A stretch of 64,000 nt of DNA from Cordilura impudica (Eukaryota; Arthropoda; Insecta; Diptera; Scathophagidae): assembly GCA_963682025.1 (NCBI GenBank), contig OY821520.1, forward strand, positions 134,789,738-134,853,737, written 5' to 3'. A program made the translations under genes and the position numbers. This document shows, one piece after another, positions 1 through 10,738 of this stretch (position 1 is its first letter; each line of letters opens with the position of its first letter). The notes beneath the pieces were generated by a model. It did not search any database. It had not been told where the DNA came from and saw only the letters and a program-made list of their open reading frames with translations.

Positions 1-225
1 ATACATCCACTGATTGATGCGTTGTGTGAGAAGTGGCGCCGTCTAGTTGAAACCAAATGTCGACGAGATCACCAGCTTCAATTTCAGGCATGAAATAGTC
101 GGTTATCATGGCACGATAACGGTCGCCATTGATGGTAACGTTCTCACCGGCAGCTTTTTTGAAGAAATACGGACCGATGATTCCACCGGCCCACAAACCA
201 CACCAAACCGTTGTGGCATGATGAA
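1..225 (-). pseudogene. rosa-like mariner transposase fragment, cut by window start
   Basis: Read on the minus strand this gives a mariner-superfamily catalytic core: TVWCGLWAGG, then IIGPYFFKKAAGE, RYRAMITDYFMPEI, and WFQLDGATSHT at the window edge. The order and wording match the two rosa-like copies at 6.7-8.0 and 16.0-17.2 kb (WCGLWAGGV..GPYFF, WFQQDGATSHT), but the residues differ enough for a separate subfamily. The second catalytic Asp (QLDGA) is present; the third lies outside the window. The reading frame is open here, but upstream of position 225 the similarity stops, so it is probably 5'-truncated. Its role would have been cut-and-paste transposition in the nucleus. Confidence 0.75.
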
Positions 226-304
226 ATGCCAAACAATACTAAACAAAAATAACATGACAGCATGACGCACCTCACACGTGATCTGTCAAAAAAAGGCTAT
301 TGAA

Positions 305-1109
305 AACAAGTAAGAAAATTATAGTCGGTCGAGACCGACTATATGATACCCTATACCATGCGTTTAGAGACCCTATCTCATAGGTCCAACTAACTGGAAA
401 TAGAAAATAAGTATAAACCAAATTTGAGTGGGATTTTTATTAATTTTTTTGGCTGCAGATATGAAAAAGTTCATATCGGATGCTATATCTATATGGGGAC
501 TAGGCCCAAAAATGGAACGATCCTGACTATGTTTGGTAAAGTCTCTTGCATTTTGCAAAAATATATACAAACAAAATTTGAGAAGAATCAGTGCAATATT
601 TTTGTTTTTTGATAGATTTAAGTGAAGATCGGGAAGCAGCACTATATGGGACCTATGACTAAGAGTTGTCCCAGGGATCATTTTTAGACTACTCATTAAT
701 GGATGTAATAAACGCATACAAACCCAATTTGAGTAAGATCTATATGACAATTTGGATCTTATGGCAATTTATGTCGATTTCAAAGAGGCCATTTGTATGG
801 GGGCTAGGTCTGAACATGGACCGATTCTCACCAATTTCAATAGCGTTCATCCTATGGCCAATGAAAGCTTACGTACCCAATTTCATCAAAATATATTTAT
901 ATTTGCGACCTGCAGTTTGATTACAAGGTTTACATGGACACACAGACGGACGGACAGACGGACGGACGGACGGACATCGTTAAATCGAATCAGTTACTGA
1001 TTCTGATTCGATCGGTATAATTAAAGATGGGTCTAGGTCAAATATCTTTGGTAGTTACAAACAGCAGCACAAAGTCATTATACCCAAACCACATAGTGGT
1101 ATAGGGTAA
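305..1109 (+). mobile_element. mini-me/HINE-like non-coding repeat, full length (copy M1)
   Basis: The reference copy for the family. It begins AACAAGTAAGAAAATTATAG, carries a near-palindrome TAGTCGGTCGAGACCGACTA, then ATACCCTATACCATG. It ends ACCACATAGTGGTATAGGG, so CCCTATACCA near the start and TGGTATAGGG at the end form subterminal inverted repeats. Near the 3' end is a (GGAC)n tract, which is (GTCY)n on the other strand. No coding capacity is conserved. Known: dipteran mini-me elements carry (GTCY)n proto-microsatellites. Inference: a non-autonomous Helentron-type (INE-1-like) element. Confidence 0.85.
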
Positions 1110-1238
1110 AAAAATTACTCTACTTGGATCACCCGGTACAAACACAAAATTTGGATCTGCTATTATCAAATTATTTCGCTAGTTACTTCGCTATAGTAAA
1201 CTTTTAAAAACGGTAAAATAAGCCAAATAATATACGAA

Positions 1239-1769
1239 AACAAGTAAGAAAAATATGGTCGGTCTAGACCGACTCTGCGATACCCTATACCATGCGTTTA
1301 GAGACCCTATCTCTTAGGCCCAACTAACTGGACATAGAAAATAAGCAAAAACCATATTTGAGTGGGATTTTTATTAATTTTTTTGGCTGCAGATAAGAAA
1401 AAGTTCATATCGGATGCTATATCTATATAGGGACTAGGTCCAAAAATGGACCGATCCTGATCAAGTTTGGTAAAGTCTCTTGTATTTTGCAAAAATATAC
1501 ACAAACAAAATTTGAGAAGAATCAGTGCAATATTTTTGTTTTTTAATAGATTTAAGTGAAGATCGGGAAGCAGCTCTATATGGGGTCAAAGGGATCATTT
1601 TTGGACTACTCATTAATGGATGTAATGAACGCATACAAACCAAATTTGAGTAAGATCTACATGACAATTTGGATCTTATGCCAATTTATGTCGATTTCAT
1701 ATGGGTAATTTGTATGGGGGCTAGGTCTGAACATGGACCGATTCTCACCACATAGTGGTATAGGGTATA
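1239..1769 (+). mobile_element. mini-me-like repeat with internal deletion (copy M2)
   Basis: The family's 5' end and internal sequence are followed up to GATTCTCACCA, then jump straight to CACATAGTGGTATAGGG at 1750. The (GTCY)n tract and about 270 bases around it are gone. The breakpoint falls at a short shared CCA/ACCA, suggesting deletion between micro-repeats. Confidence 0.85.
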
Positions 1770-2105
1770 AATAGCCCAAAATGTTTCTGTATAAATTGAT
1801 TAAATTCAGAGATGGGAGATACGAAAGCGATCCCAGAATAACCTGACCTGAAAAAGAAAATGCAGTAAGAAAATAATTTAAGAATTGTCTAACCGCAGAC
1901 TCCACCTCTTCAGTGTTGGCAAATCTTTTACATCGAACCAGTTTTTAAGTTTGGAAATATAAAATAATTCGAGGGAGCTAAATCTGGCGAATAAGGTGCG
2001 TGATAAAGCAATTCGAACTGTACTTCATGGATTTTGGCCATCGCGGCAGTGGATGTGTGAAAAGGAGCTTTGTATTGATGAAACAAGAAGAACATCGCAA
2101 AAGAA
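1770..2105 (-). pseudogene. mariner (DD34D-type) transposase C-terminal fragment
   Basis: On the minus strand 2105-1900 reads HQYKAPFHTSTAAMAKIHE, then PYSPDLAPSNYFIFPNLK. This is the HDNA..H and YSPDLAPSDYxLFPxLK region of mauritiana/irritans-type mariners. The second catalytic Asp (HQDNAP) reads HQYKAP and the third (APSDY) reads APSNY, so the copy cannot be active. Stops follow at about 1935 and 1925. Bases 1770-1900 are the decayed C-terminus with no residues I can align. It is flanked by mini-me copy M2 and by a LINE that starts near 2100. Confidence 0.7.
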
Positions 2106-3969
2106 CTTGTGAATCTTCATTGGAACGCTCGTCTGACCACACACCCATTATTGTTGCTATTTCGAACCCCCAAAAAAATTGTGTCCCTATCTAATGATTT
2201 AACGCTTTTAAGTAATATTGAAGGGCTAAAATACAAAAGGTTTCTTAGTACCCATTACACAGAAAGCCTTCCGCTAAGAACACCAGATCCTATTGACCTC
2301 TCTACTGCACAGATCTCCTCAACTTAAGCAACAATTGAAAGAATGCACGAAAAACTTACGGAAACTGCTTGAAACACAAAGCAACGCTAAATTGAATAGT
2401 TATCTTGAAAAACTGGATCCAACAGAAAAAACTGATTACTCCTTGTGGCGTGCTACAAAAAATCTTAAAAGACCTGTTTTATGTAAGCCTCCTCTAAGAA
2501 AGGAAAGTCTAGCATGGGCTAGGAATGACAAAGAGAAGGGAGATCTGTTTGCGGAACATCTAAAAAAAGTTTCTACTTCAAATATAACCCCTAGTTCTAT
2601 TGATGAGTTGCCACCTGTTATTTCACAGCATAGAGCTGTGTCCCTTCGTTTTGAGATTTGTGAGGTCGAAAAGGCTATTGTGGATTTAAACCCCAAAAAA
2701 GCATCAGGGATCGATGAAATCAGTAATAAAATGCTTTTGGAGTTACCCCGAATAGCATAAAGAATAACTCCGTTTATTTTTAATGTTATAATACGACTTG
2801 AACATTTTCCCCCAGAATGGAAAGTTTCACTCGTTACAATGATACCTAAACCAGGTAAAGATCACACAAAGGTAGATTCGTATAGACCAATAAGTTTACT
2901 GTCCAGCTTGTCAAAATTATTCGAGAGAATTTTGGTAAACAAACTTACAATATCCGTTGATCAAAATAATGTCATTCCAGCACATCAATTTAGTTTCAGA
3001 CGAAAACACAGCACATCTGAGCAAGTTCACAGAATTGTAAGTGCCATAAGAAGAGCTTTTGAAGAGAAAAAGTACTGCTCTGCACTTTTTATAGACTTCT
3101 CGCATGCCATTGACCGAATTAAACAGTTGTTGCCCCCCGAACATACATAAGCTAATGGAGAGCTATATAATTAATAAAAAATTCTCTATAAGAGAGAAAA
3201 GCTTTGTTAGCCCTCCACAAAAAATTCATGCTGGTGTACCACAAGGCAGTATCTTGGCCCGCTTCTGTACATCGTTCACACGTCAGACATGCCAACAAAT
3301 GAAAACACACTTACGTCGCATGATACTGCAATTCTAGGCGTACACGAAAACCCCTCTACAACATCCCTTCTTTTACAGAGCCATATTGAACAGCTGGAAG
3401 ATTGGCTAGATATGTGGAAGATTAAAGTAAATGAACGAAAGTGTATCAACGTAACTTTTACCCTAAGAAGGGAGACTTGCCCTCAAATTCGAATTAGGAA
3501 CCAGCATATACCCCAACATTCCTCTGTTAAATATCTCGGACTATATCTTGATCGCCGGCTTACCTGGAAAAACCATATAGATGCTAAATTAACACAAATA
3601 AAATTGAAGTTAGTCCAATTCACATGGCTAATTGGTAGGAACTCGAAATTAAGTCCCGATTGTAAGCTCTTGATTTATAACTCGTTTTTTAAACCCATTT
3701 GGTGCTATGGTATTCAGTTATGGGGAACAGCCTCAGCTTCAAACACAGAAAAAATACAAAGATGCCGAAACAAGATTTTGAGAATGATCACAGGCGCACC
3801 ATGGTACGTGAGAAACTCACATTTACACAGAGACTTAAATGTTTCTCTAGTTAAATGCGAAATCACTAGATATAGTGCAAACTATTTGGAAAAACTAGAG
3901 TCTCACCCGAATCCTCTAGCACGTAACTTTATCAACAATCGTATACACCAACGCTTAAGAAGCAGGTAG
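2100..3969 (+). pseudogene. Jockey-like LINE ORF2 remnant (endonuclease end + reverse transcriptase)
   Basis: A 5'-truncated non-LTR retrotransposon. In order: the end of an APE-type endonuclease (SSDHTPIIVAIS, about 2135), a linker, the start of the reverse transcriptase (ISNKMLLELP at 2725; VTMIPKPGKDHTKVDSYRPI at 2835), ALFIDFSHAIDRI (3090), a PQGS block (GVPQGSIL, 3235), then KYLGLYLDRRLTWKNHI (3530) and the C-terminal IQLWGTAS and DLNVSL blocks. Frameshifts occur near 2170, 3130 and 3260. About 30 bases are missing after IDFSHAIDRI. The catalytic F/YADD box is destroyed: TSHDTAILG stands where TxFADDTAILG is expected. No RNase H domain follows, which fits the Jockey clade. A plus-strand stop at 3967 ends it. 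Confidence 0.88.
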
Positions 3970-4000
3970 GCTGCTGATCTCATTTGATGAAAAATGGATT

Positions 4001-4378
4001 GATGTGTAATCATCTATACGCGCAGGGGGGTAAATTTCTATTTCACAATACAATCACAAAAACAGTGAAACACCTAATAGGTGAGAGCTGACACATAACG
4101 CTGTGTGACTTATGATTGTATTGGTGAAAAAATTATATAACATCGTTTTTTATGCCACATTTTTAAAAGCGTCATCTATGTATCACTTATATACGTTTAT
4201 ATTGGGATATTTTTAACGTTTTACAGCAAAGGGTTGTTGAATTAGCTGAAACAGTTTTTGCTATAAGTGATACATAGATGACGCTTTCTGTTTGATTTTA
4301 AAAAATACCATAAAAAAATCTTTAATTACTAGATGTTTACACATCTTCCCTGTGATCGGACTCACATGATTTTTTTTA
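4001..4378 (+). mobile_element. MITE, 378 bp, copy 1
   Basis: Its ends read GATGTGTAATCATCTATACG and CTAGATGTTTACACATC, a terminal inverted repeat of about 16 bases (GATGTGTAAACATCTA). Inside, AAGCGTCATCTATGTATCAC at 4166 is repeated in inverted form at 4263-4288, forming a long hairpin with a loop of about 85 bases. A second, inverted copy lies at 28114-28481 and shares nearly the whole sequence. No ORF. The target duplication is not clear. Confidence 0.75.
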
Positions 4379-4574
4379 TCATTAGATTATGTATATAGAA
4401 TAAATGAAACTTTTATCTGGCACTGGCTGGATTTAATTTTTAAGAATTAGTTTTAAGATTTGAATTACTTATTGTTAGTTCACAAACCTATGTGAAGGTT
4501 CAATAAATAAAGATGAATAATAAACCGTTTGTCCTAAATTTCACCACTTACAATAAGTTAGCGTAATACATGGA
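4379..4574. other. AT-rich spacer
   Basis: Unassigned sequence between the MITE and a mariner fragment. The first 30 bases (TGTGATCGGACTCACATGAT) are shared with the flank of the second MITE copy, so the repeat may extend to about 4381. Nothing else is recognised. Confidence 0.4.
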
Positions 4575-5060
4575 CAAGATTCTCCTATTTCCATTATTTT
4601 GTCTCAGATGTGAAGTTGTGGACCCATGTCTCATCCATGGTTATGAATCGACACAAAACCTCGGCCTTATTGTGGTGAAACATCGCCAAACACTCTACTA
4701 AAACACCATCACGACGCTGTTTTTGTACTATTGTGAGCAATCGTTTCACCCATCTTGCGGACAGATTTTTCATCTCCAAATTTTCGGGCACTTTTTGAAA
4801 TTCTATATTTTATCTAGCTCACGTACCTTAATCCAATACCATTTTGTTGATTTTCGTAACGCTTTCTGATGAAGCCACTTCAATTGATTGAATACTACGC
4901 TGTTTCTGTTGGTACCTCTTACGACCTCTGCCATCGATTTTTATAGCCGTAAACAACTCCGTCAGAATATAGTTTAGCTCGACTAAAATCTTTCAAATGA
5001 AAGTACTGAATTACATTACGGTGCCTATTTTTTATTTTTTTCCATGTTTACAAATTCACT
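4575..5060 (-). pseudogene. mariner transposase N-terminal half, degenerate
   Basis: Minus strand, start codon near 5045 preceded by CTCAGTGAATTTGTAAACATGG. That leader is shared word for word with the mariner at 19.48 kb, so both belong to one family. It reads HRNVIQYFHLKDFSRAKLYS (helix-turn-helix start), then KNLSARWVKRLLT, then CRFITMDETWVHNFTSETK, which holds the first catalytic Asp (MDETW). Several stops and frameshifts separate these blocks. The catalytic second half is absent, cut near 4575. Confidence 0.75.
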
Positions 5061-5924
5061 GAGATCGTTCCTTCTTTTCGGTAAATTTTCGTTTACAAAT
5101 TTTGGTTTACAAATTTTCGTTTAAAAAATAATATAGGAATAATTGGATTTCGAAAATCTTCCAAACGCAGAACACTATGAGTGCAGGTTTCATTATTGGT
5201 ACTAAGTCTTTAAGTGAAAATTATTTTAAAAGTTGTAAAATAGTGAATATCCTAAATTGTTGTCGTAGAATTTGTAAAAAATTTGACAAATTAATTTAAC
5301 TGGTATTACCGTCATTAGACTGATTCAGAATACTGTTTCCAAATGTAAAGGTGACTTTTCAATTAAAACTTTCCGGGTTTTTGATTTAGGAAACTTATAT
5401 ATTCAAGCTGGCAGTACTATAATTGAGATCTGTGCAAAATTTCAGTTCAATATCTCCATTGGATCAATAGTGAAGACGTTTTTTTGGGAACAACTAAAAC
5501 TGAATTTGTCGATTTTAAAAATATCTGATTTTATTGAACAAAGAAGTTTCATTAAATTTCATTTGCGAAATAAAATTTCTGCTAGAAAAATTTTAAGAAT
5601 GTTCGATGACTAAGCTATGTCGAAAAAACAATCCAGGAAGCGTTGAAGACAAAGATAGTCCTGTACAGGAAAAACAAATTTGATGAACCAGACGCCAAGT
5701 AAATCAAAGTTTTGGTGCTCAGGATTCATGAATTGATAACACTAGCCAACAAGGTTTTGGACTGGAGCAATTAACTATCTTTCCTAGGATAATTTGGTGG
5801 GCTGAATTCGCATCTGTAATTGGTTTTTCTCTATTATGTCAGGTTTTTGAGATACAAAAAAAATGTTTTTATTCGTTTTTTACATAAAAAATCATTAGTT
5901 TATTTAAAAAAAATCAATGAATTT
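5061..5924. other. non-coding flank of the decayed zinc-finger/DDE element
   Basis: No gene recognised. AATTCAGC/GCTGAATTC-centred sequence at about 5785-5815 (GGTGGGCTGAATTCGCATCT) is echoed in inverted form at 9437-9465 (AGATTCGAATTCAGCGCGCC). It may be an inner part of the degraded TIR of the element whose gene lies between them. The rest is AT-rich. Confidence 0.35.
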
Positions 5925-6687
5925 TCAAAAGTGAATGGCGATATTTGAACGTCGCTTGTATTTTGTTGGTTCGGTTTCACGTAATAGAGTCCAGCAATAG
6001 TCTCCCAGCATGATTTTGTCCCAAAATCCTTAATAATTTCTTTCAATTTTCATTAAATCTTGGCGAGCACGCTACCCTTGTTCATCGCCCACCGCACCTA
6101 GGTTTTGTGAAAAAAATCTAAGTGCAAATGAAGAAAATGCATTTTGAGTTACATTCGTGCACCTAATTCGTGATAATTTTAATTCAGCAACAATTTGTCT
6201 TTAGTTTTCACTCTTATTGTTTCCAAGAAAACGGTACACGGTGCTCTTGAAAGATTTCCAGGCTGCATATTCTTTATCCAATAAACATTGTGGAAAACTG
6301 ACATCATTCAGTAGCCTCCTGATCTGAGAGCCAACAAATATGCCTTCTTTGATTTAGGCATATGAAATTTTAGGAAAAACCGTTAATAAATATTTAAATG
6401 CTGCACCATCTTTGTCCAGAGTCTTGACAAAGTTCTTAAAAAGGCCCAATTTTATGTGCAGCGGCGGAAGAAGAACGTCATTTGGATCAAAAATGTTTTG
6501 TTTTCCTGGTCAATACTCAGTTCTTTTTGGCCAATCTGTGCTGATGTAATGAAGACATGTAGCGCGACTATCCTTTAGACAGAGGAAACAACAATATTTT
6601 GTGAAACCTAATTGCATAACAGTCAACAAGCCAATGACCTGATACAGACTAATTTACAGTTTTTCACGATGGTCCACACCATATATA

Positions 6688-7963
6688 AAGGGTTTTTCAA
6701 TAAGAGCGCTACAAAGGTTTTTTTAAATAAAACAAAAACGGTTTTGGATATCAATGAAATTCTTTATTCCTGTGAAAGTACGTTCGATGCCATTATGTGC
6801 GGAAATCGATCTCTTTTGCAGAAGTCCAGACGCTGAACCCAATTTTTGACGGTTTTCAAGCATAAATCGGCCGATACTGCTGCAATTTCACTTTCGATAT
6901 TCGTACGAAGTTCATCAATCGTCGCTGGCTTGTTGGCATAGACCATAGACTTGACGTAGTCCCACAGGAAATAGTCCAACGGCGTCAAATCGCACGACCT
7001 AGGCGGCCAATCGACTGGACTATTTCGTGAGATAACACGTTCTCCAAACTTGGTTTCCAATAAATTGATTGTGACATTCGCTGTGTGGCTTGTGGCGCCG
7101 TCCTGTTGGAACCACATGTCTTCCAAGTCCAAAATATTCGGGGCCAAAAATATTCGGTTATCATTGAACGGTAGCGATTCCCATTCACAGTAACGTGCCG
7201 GTCTTGATCATCACGGAAGAAGTACGGCCCAATGACGCCGCCGGCCCATAAATCGCACTAAATCGTAATTTTTTCGTTATGCAATGATGACTCATAGGGT
7301 ACGTGTGGATTGCTGTGTGACCAATAAGGCATTTTTTGTTTATTGACGAAGCCGTTCAGCCAGAAATGAGCCTCATCGCTGAATATGATTTTTCGATGAA
7401 AATCCGAATCATTTTCTAGTTGTTGCTCAGCCCAATTCACGAACATACGACGATTCTGGTGGTCAAGCGGCTTCAGTTCTTGCGTCAATTTGATCTTGTA
7501 AGGATGTAGGCCAAGATCTTTTCGCAAAATTCACCACAACGACGTCACAGAGATGCCCAACGCTTGAGAACGACGTGTGGGAGACACATTTGGGCTTTCT
7601 TCAACTGAAGCCTCAGCGGCAGCAATATTCTCGACACTACGGGCACTTCTTTGTCTCAATGGCACGGGAACATTTTGTACTGTGCCTGTGGATTCAAATT
7701 TTTCCACTAGATGCTCAATTGTTGATCTGCTAGGACGATTATGACGACCATAAATTGGACGTAGCGCTCTTAACGTTGAGGCCACTGACTCCGAATTTCG
7801 GTAGTAAATTTTAATAATTTCGACTCGTTGTTGGCTCGTATATCTTTCCATTATGAAATGGCAAACCTTACTGAAGAGAAATGTCACAAGAGCGGCAAGA
7901 AATATGGCGTCCTTTGCTGTCCCTGTCTTTCTACTTTTGTAGCGTCCCTGTTGAAAGACCCTT
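6688..7963 (-). mobile_element. rosa-like (DD41D) mariner, complete ends, copy 1
   Basis: It starts AAGGGTTTTTCAATAAGAGC and ends TTGAAAGACCCTT, a short TIR shared with the copy at 15961. TA dinucleotides flank it at 6686-6687 and 7964-7965, the family's target duplication. It lies inside the decayed zinc-finger/DDE gene, between the GDLKCG and GFTKYCC blocks. The element is inserted in the same transcriptional direction (minus) as that gene. Confidence 0.9.
6764..7851 (-). pseudogene. rosa-like mariner transposase, inactivated
   Basis: It starts MERYTSQQRVEIIKIYYRNS (helix-turn-helix) at 7851. Catalytic motifs are IFSDEAHFWLNG, WFQQDGATSHTA and CDLTPLDYFLW. I count 41 residues between the second and third Asp, the D,D41D spacing of the rosa/Visitor branch of the mariner superfamily. 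Lesions: CGA-to-TGA stop after SVTSLW (about 7531), TGG-to-TAG stop after EKITI (about 7258), a frameshift near 7145, and a small deletion at the C-terminus (FCKRDRFPH where the other copy has FCKRARGGHAKEID). Role: transposase; this copy is dead. Confidence 0.88.
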
Positions 7964-8077
7964 TACAAAGAAATTTAAATCCCACATTTAAGGTCACCAT
8001 AGATCTTCCATTTATGATCGTTGTATTTGAGTAATTTGAAAATTTCATGGGCAATTGGTATGGATGGTTTTTCATTT

Positions 8078-8558
8078 GGCGCTGAGTACTTAGGCCCCAA
8101 TTAACAAATGCCCCAAAAAAAATTAACAAATGCCCCAAAAAATTTGTATGGGATTTGGGCATTTGTTTCCTGATTAACAAATGTCCAAATTTTTATGGTT
8201 TTTGGGGCACAAGTTCATTTTTATTCCAATTTGAAATATATTGGGGCATTTTTCCATTTTTAATTTGTAAGTTTGGGGCCTAAATTCAGCAGTATTCAAA
8301 TTTTTATTTGAGTAGATATTTGGCGAAAAAAAAACATTAAATAAAAACATGTGAAAACTTTTGCGGATTATTTTTTGGGGCGTAAGTTCATTTCTTATTT
8401 GGTTTTTTGAAAAATTGGGGCATTTGTTCATTTTTTGGGGCTTTGTTAGGTTTTGGGGCTTTTGTTCATCGCGAACTTATGCCCCAATTTTTTGGGGCAT
8501 ATGTTCATTTTTTTATTGGGTCATTTTATTGTTCATTGGGGCCTTAGTACTTAGCGCC
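8078..8558. mobile_element. foldback/MITE with GGGGC-rich TIRs, 481 bp
   Basis: It begins GGCGCTGAGTACTTAGG and ends with the inverted form CCTTAGTACTTAGCGCC. The body repeats GAACAAATGCCCC/GGGGCATTTGTTC many times in both orientations, so it can fold on itself. It splits the codons ...HNGNK and KPSIP... of the decayed gene. Flanks AAATGAAAA and AAATAAAAA (minus strand) could be a 9-base target duplication with one mismatch. No ORF of its own is meaningful. A diverged relative lies at about 62.02-62.89 kb. Confidence 0.8.
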
Positions 8559-9345
8559 TTTTTATTTCCATTATGCGAAGAAGAGCCTTTTAACTGTACT
8601 TCGAGCCATCAATAAATAATCTCTATTCTGGTTTGTCATATGGCTGGTTCATTTTTTGAAATAAACCATCAACAGCAGTACAGTATAGAATGAAGGGTTT
8701 TCTTTTCAAAATATTCAGCCAATTCCAAGCTCTTATCTCTATAGATTGTTACTTTTGTCCCAACTGCAAGATATTTCCACTGCTGCATGCGTGAAGCTAG
8801 TAATTCTGCGTCTTGCTTCGTCAAATGTAAATCCCGAAGTAGATCATTCAGCTCAGCTTGAGTCACTAAATGGCGTTCATCATCAGCCTCATACAAACTA
8901 CCACTGCTGGTGAAAGATGTTTCGGACTCACTGCTCGTAGCACTGGGAAAGACTGGTAATTTGGTGGACGTTGAACTGGTTTCGAAACCGATGGGACTTT
9001 CGCGTAAGTAATATTTTTTTCGATTTTTCATATTGAATCCAGCAACTTTTGTTAAACAGAAATAAAAATCGGTTTGGTGGTTACTTGACTCTCTCCAAAG
9101 TACTGGAATTGAAAAATCAGAATAGATCTTCTTGCCATTTAACCACTTGTATTACAGTCCTGCAAATATTGCAAAACATTATCGGTATCCATGGTTTGTC
9201 CAAGTTTCTAACACCAAAACAAAAATAATGTAGATATACATATTTTTATGATTCTGATAATTGCATATCCTTATTTTTAACCAAATTTTCACCACACACA
9301 AAGCAAAAATAGCTTGAATCAGTACGCTACTATTATGAAGATTTA

Positions 9346-9684
9346 GAATGAATAATCGTGAAATTGTAGTGTCAGTATTGACTGTTTTACAGTATTGCCA
9401 GCATGCGATAAAAAATGAACAAGACGTGATAGCCCAATTTATATGCCAGATTCGAATTCAGCGCGCCCAGATTAGTTAAGAAACATGCCTCGTTTCTGCA
9501 GTCAATTTCTTTTTTTTTTTTAATTTGTAGACCAGTGTAATTAAAGATTTTGCTGATACTGTTGAGCTTTTAAGGGATCAGCCAATAGACTTTTAACAAT
9601 TTTTTTTTTTGCAGCTCAAGGAAATTCTATTGGTTCCAAAACTACTTATTTTTTTAAAGAGCATAACATTAGTATTTCAAAAAC
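9346..9684. other. AT-rich flank, no gene
   Basis: Probably the outer, 5' side of the decayed zinc-finger/DDE element. It contains the possible TIR remnant AGATTCGAATTCAGCGCGCC (about 9437) and two poly-T runs. Otherwise nothing is recognised. Confidence 0.35.
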
Positions 9685-10434
9685 AACAAGTAAGAAAATT
9701 ATAGTCGGTCTAGACCGACTATACGATACCCTATACTATGCGTTTAGAAACCCTATCTCTTAGGCCCAACTAACTGGACATTGAAAATAAGCAAAAACCA
9801 AATTTGAGTGGGATTTTTATTAATTTTTTTGGCTGCAGATATGAAAAAGTTCATATCGGATGCTATATCTATAAAGGGACTAGGTCCAAAAATGGACCGA
9901 TCCTGATCATGTTTGGTAAAGTCTCTTGTAGTTTGCAAAAATATGTACAAACAAAATTTGAGAAGAATCAGTGCAATATTTTTGTTTTTTAATAGATTTA
10001 AATGAAGATCGGGAAGCAGCTCTATATGGGGTCAAAGGGATCATTTTTGGACTACTCATTAGTGGATGTAATGAACGCATACAAACCCAATTTGAGTAAG
10101 ATCTATATGACAATTTGGATCTTATGGCAATTTATGTCGATTTCATATGGGTAATTTGTATGGGGGCTAGGTCTGAACATGGACCGATTCTTACCAATTT
10201 CAACAGCGTTCATCCCATGGCCGATAAAACCTTATATACCAAATTTTATCAAAATATATTCGTATTTGCGACCTGCAGTTTGATTACAAGCTTTACATGG
10301 ACACACAGACGGACGGACGGACGGACGGACGGACGGACGGACGGACATTGTTAAATCAACTCAGAAAGTGATTCTGATTCGGTCGGTATAATTAAAGATG
10401 GGTCTAGGTCAAATATTTTTGGTTGTTACAAACA
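9685..10434 (+). mobile_element. mini-me-like repeat, 3' end missing (copy M3)
   Basis: Intact 5' end with the perfect 20-base palindrome TAGTCGGTCTAGACCGACTA, and a long (GGAC)n tract of about 9 units at 10307-10346. The sequence stops at GGTTGTTACAAACA, about 45 bases short of the usual end, where a GC-rich insert begins. Confidence 0.85.
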
Positions 10435-10738
10435 TGTAATGGTGCGACGTTGGTGGAAGATCCGCTTCCGTTTCCCTGAGCCTTTGCTGGTCGCACGTGC
10501 TGGCGTAGGGGCCTAGCTCGCCGGATGGGTGGGGTCTTGCTCAGGCCCAGGGAAACCGCACTACAGATTTTCACGTGCGATTAAAAAAAAACAACTGTCA
10601 AAAAAGCGGATACTAAATGGGACGGGATTGGGGACGAGGTGTTCTGCCCCTTTTGCCCTCCCTACCATGTTACCTCGACTCCATCTTACTTGGAGGTAAC
10701 CCACTTAATAAAAAGATTTTGGTTTGGTTTGGTTTTCT
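10435..10738 (+). repeat. GC-rich structured insert with TTTGG-repeat tail (SINE or LINE 3' end candidate)
   Basis: About 300 bases clearly richer in G+C than everything around it. CGTTTCCCTGAG (10470) can pair with TCAGGCCCAGGGAAACCG (10533-10550). TGGCGTAGGGGC at 10501 resembles a tRNA-type A box; I see no convincing B box. It ends AAAAGATTTTGGTTTGGTTTGGTTTT, a short tandem tail such as non-LTR retroelements and SINEs leave. It replaces the 3' end of mini-me copy M3. The identity is not established. Confidence 0.35.

Larger units (their letters stand above)
5925..9345 (-). pseudogene. decayed zinc-finger/putative DDE transposase gene, split by two TEs
   Basis: A divergent relative of the intact gene at 33.3-35.0 kb, in the same order on the minus strand. 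Exon-1-like zinc finger SYFCFVCGENLVKNKD lies at about 9325-9260. FSIPVLWRESSNHQTDFYFC is near 9110. QAELNDLLRDLHLTKQDAEL is near 8860. RLFIDGSKYS is near 8605, KPSIPIAHE near 8070, and YGDLKCG near 7995. GFTKYCCFLCLKDSRA is near 6600, then LLPPLHIKLGLFKNFVKTLD, and GDYCWTLLRETEPTKYKRR before a stop at 5925. A rosa-like mariner (6688-7963) and a foldback element (8078-8558) interrupt it exactly between adjoining codons. Many stops and frameshifts (for example PE*RLFID, GDLKCGI*) and a deletion after PIAHE make it non-functional. Confidence 0.85.

Noticed and set aside
373..1000. Recurrent open frames of 60-125 codons (for example 373-750, 1307-1504, 12038-12400, 43010-43198, 9804-9992)
   Set aside because: They recur in every mini-me copy on either strand but are broken differently in each. 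The family is non-coding by structure, and stops and lengths vary freely.
8361..8615. 84-codon frame rich in Trp/Phe
   Set aside because: It is the translation of the TTTTTGGGGC repeats of the foldback element.
10305..10346. (GGAC)n as an independent microsatellite
   Set aside because: The tract sits at the same internal place in all mini-me copies, so it is part of the element.
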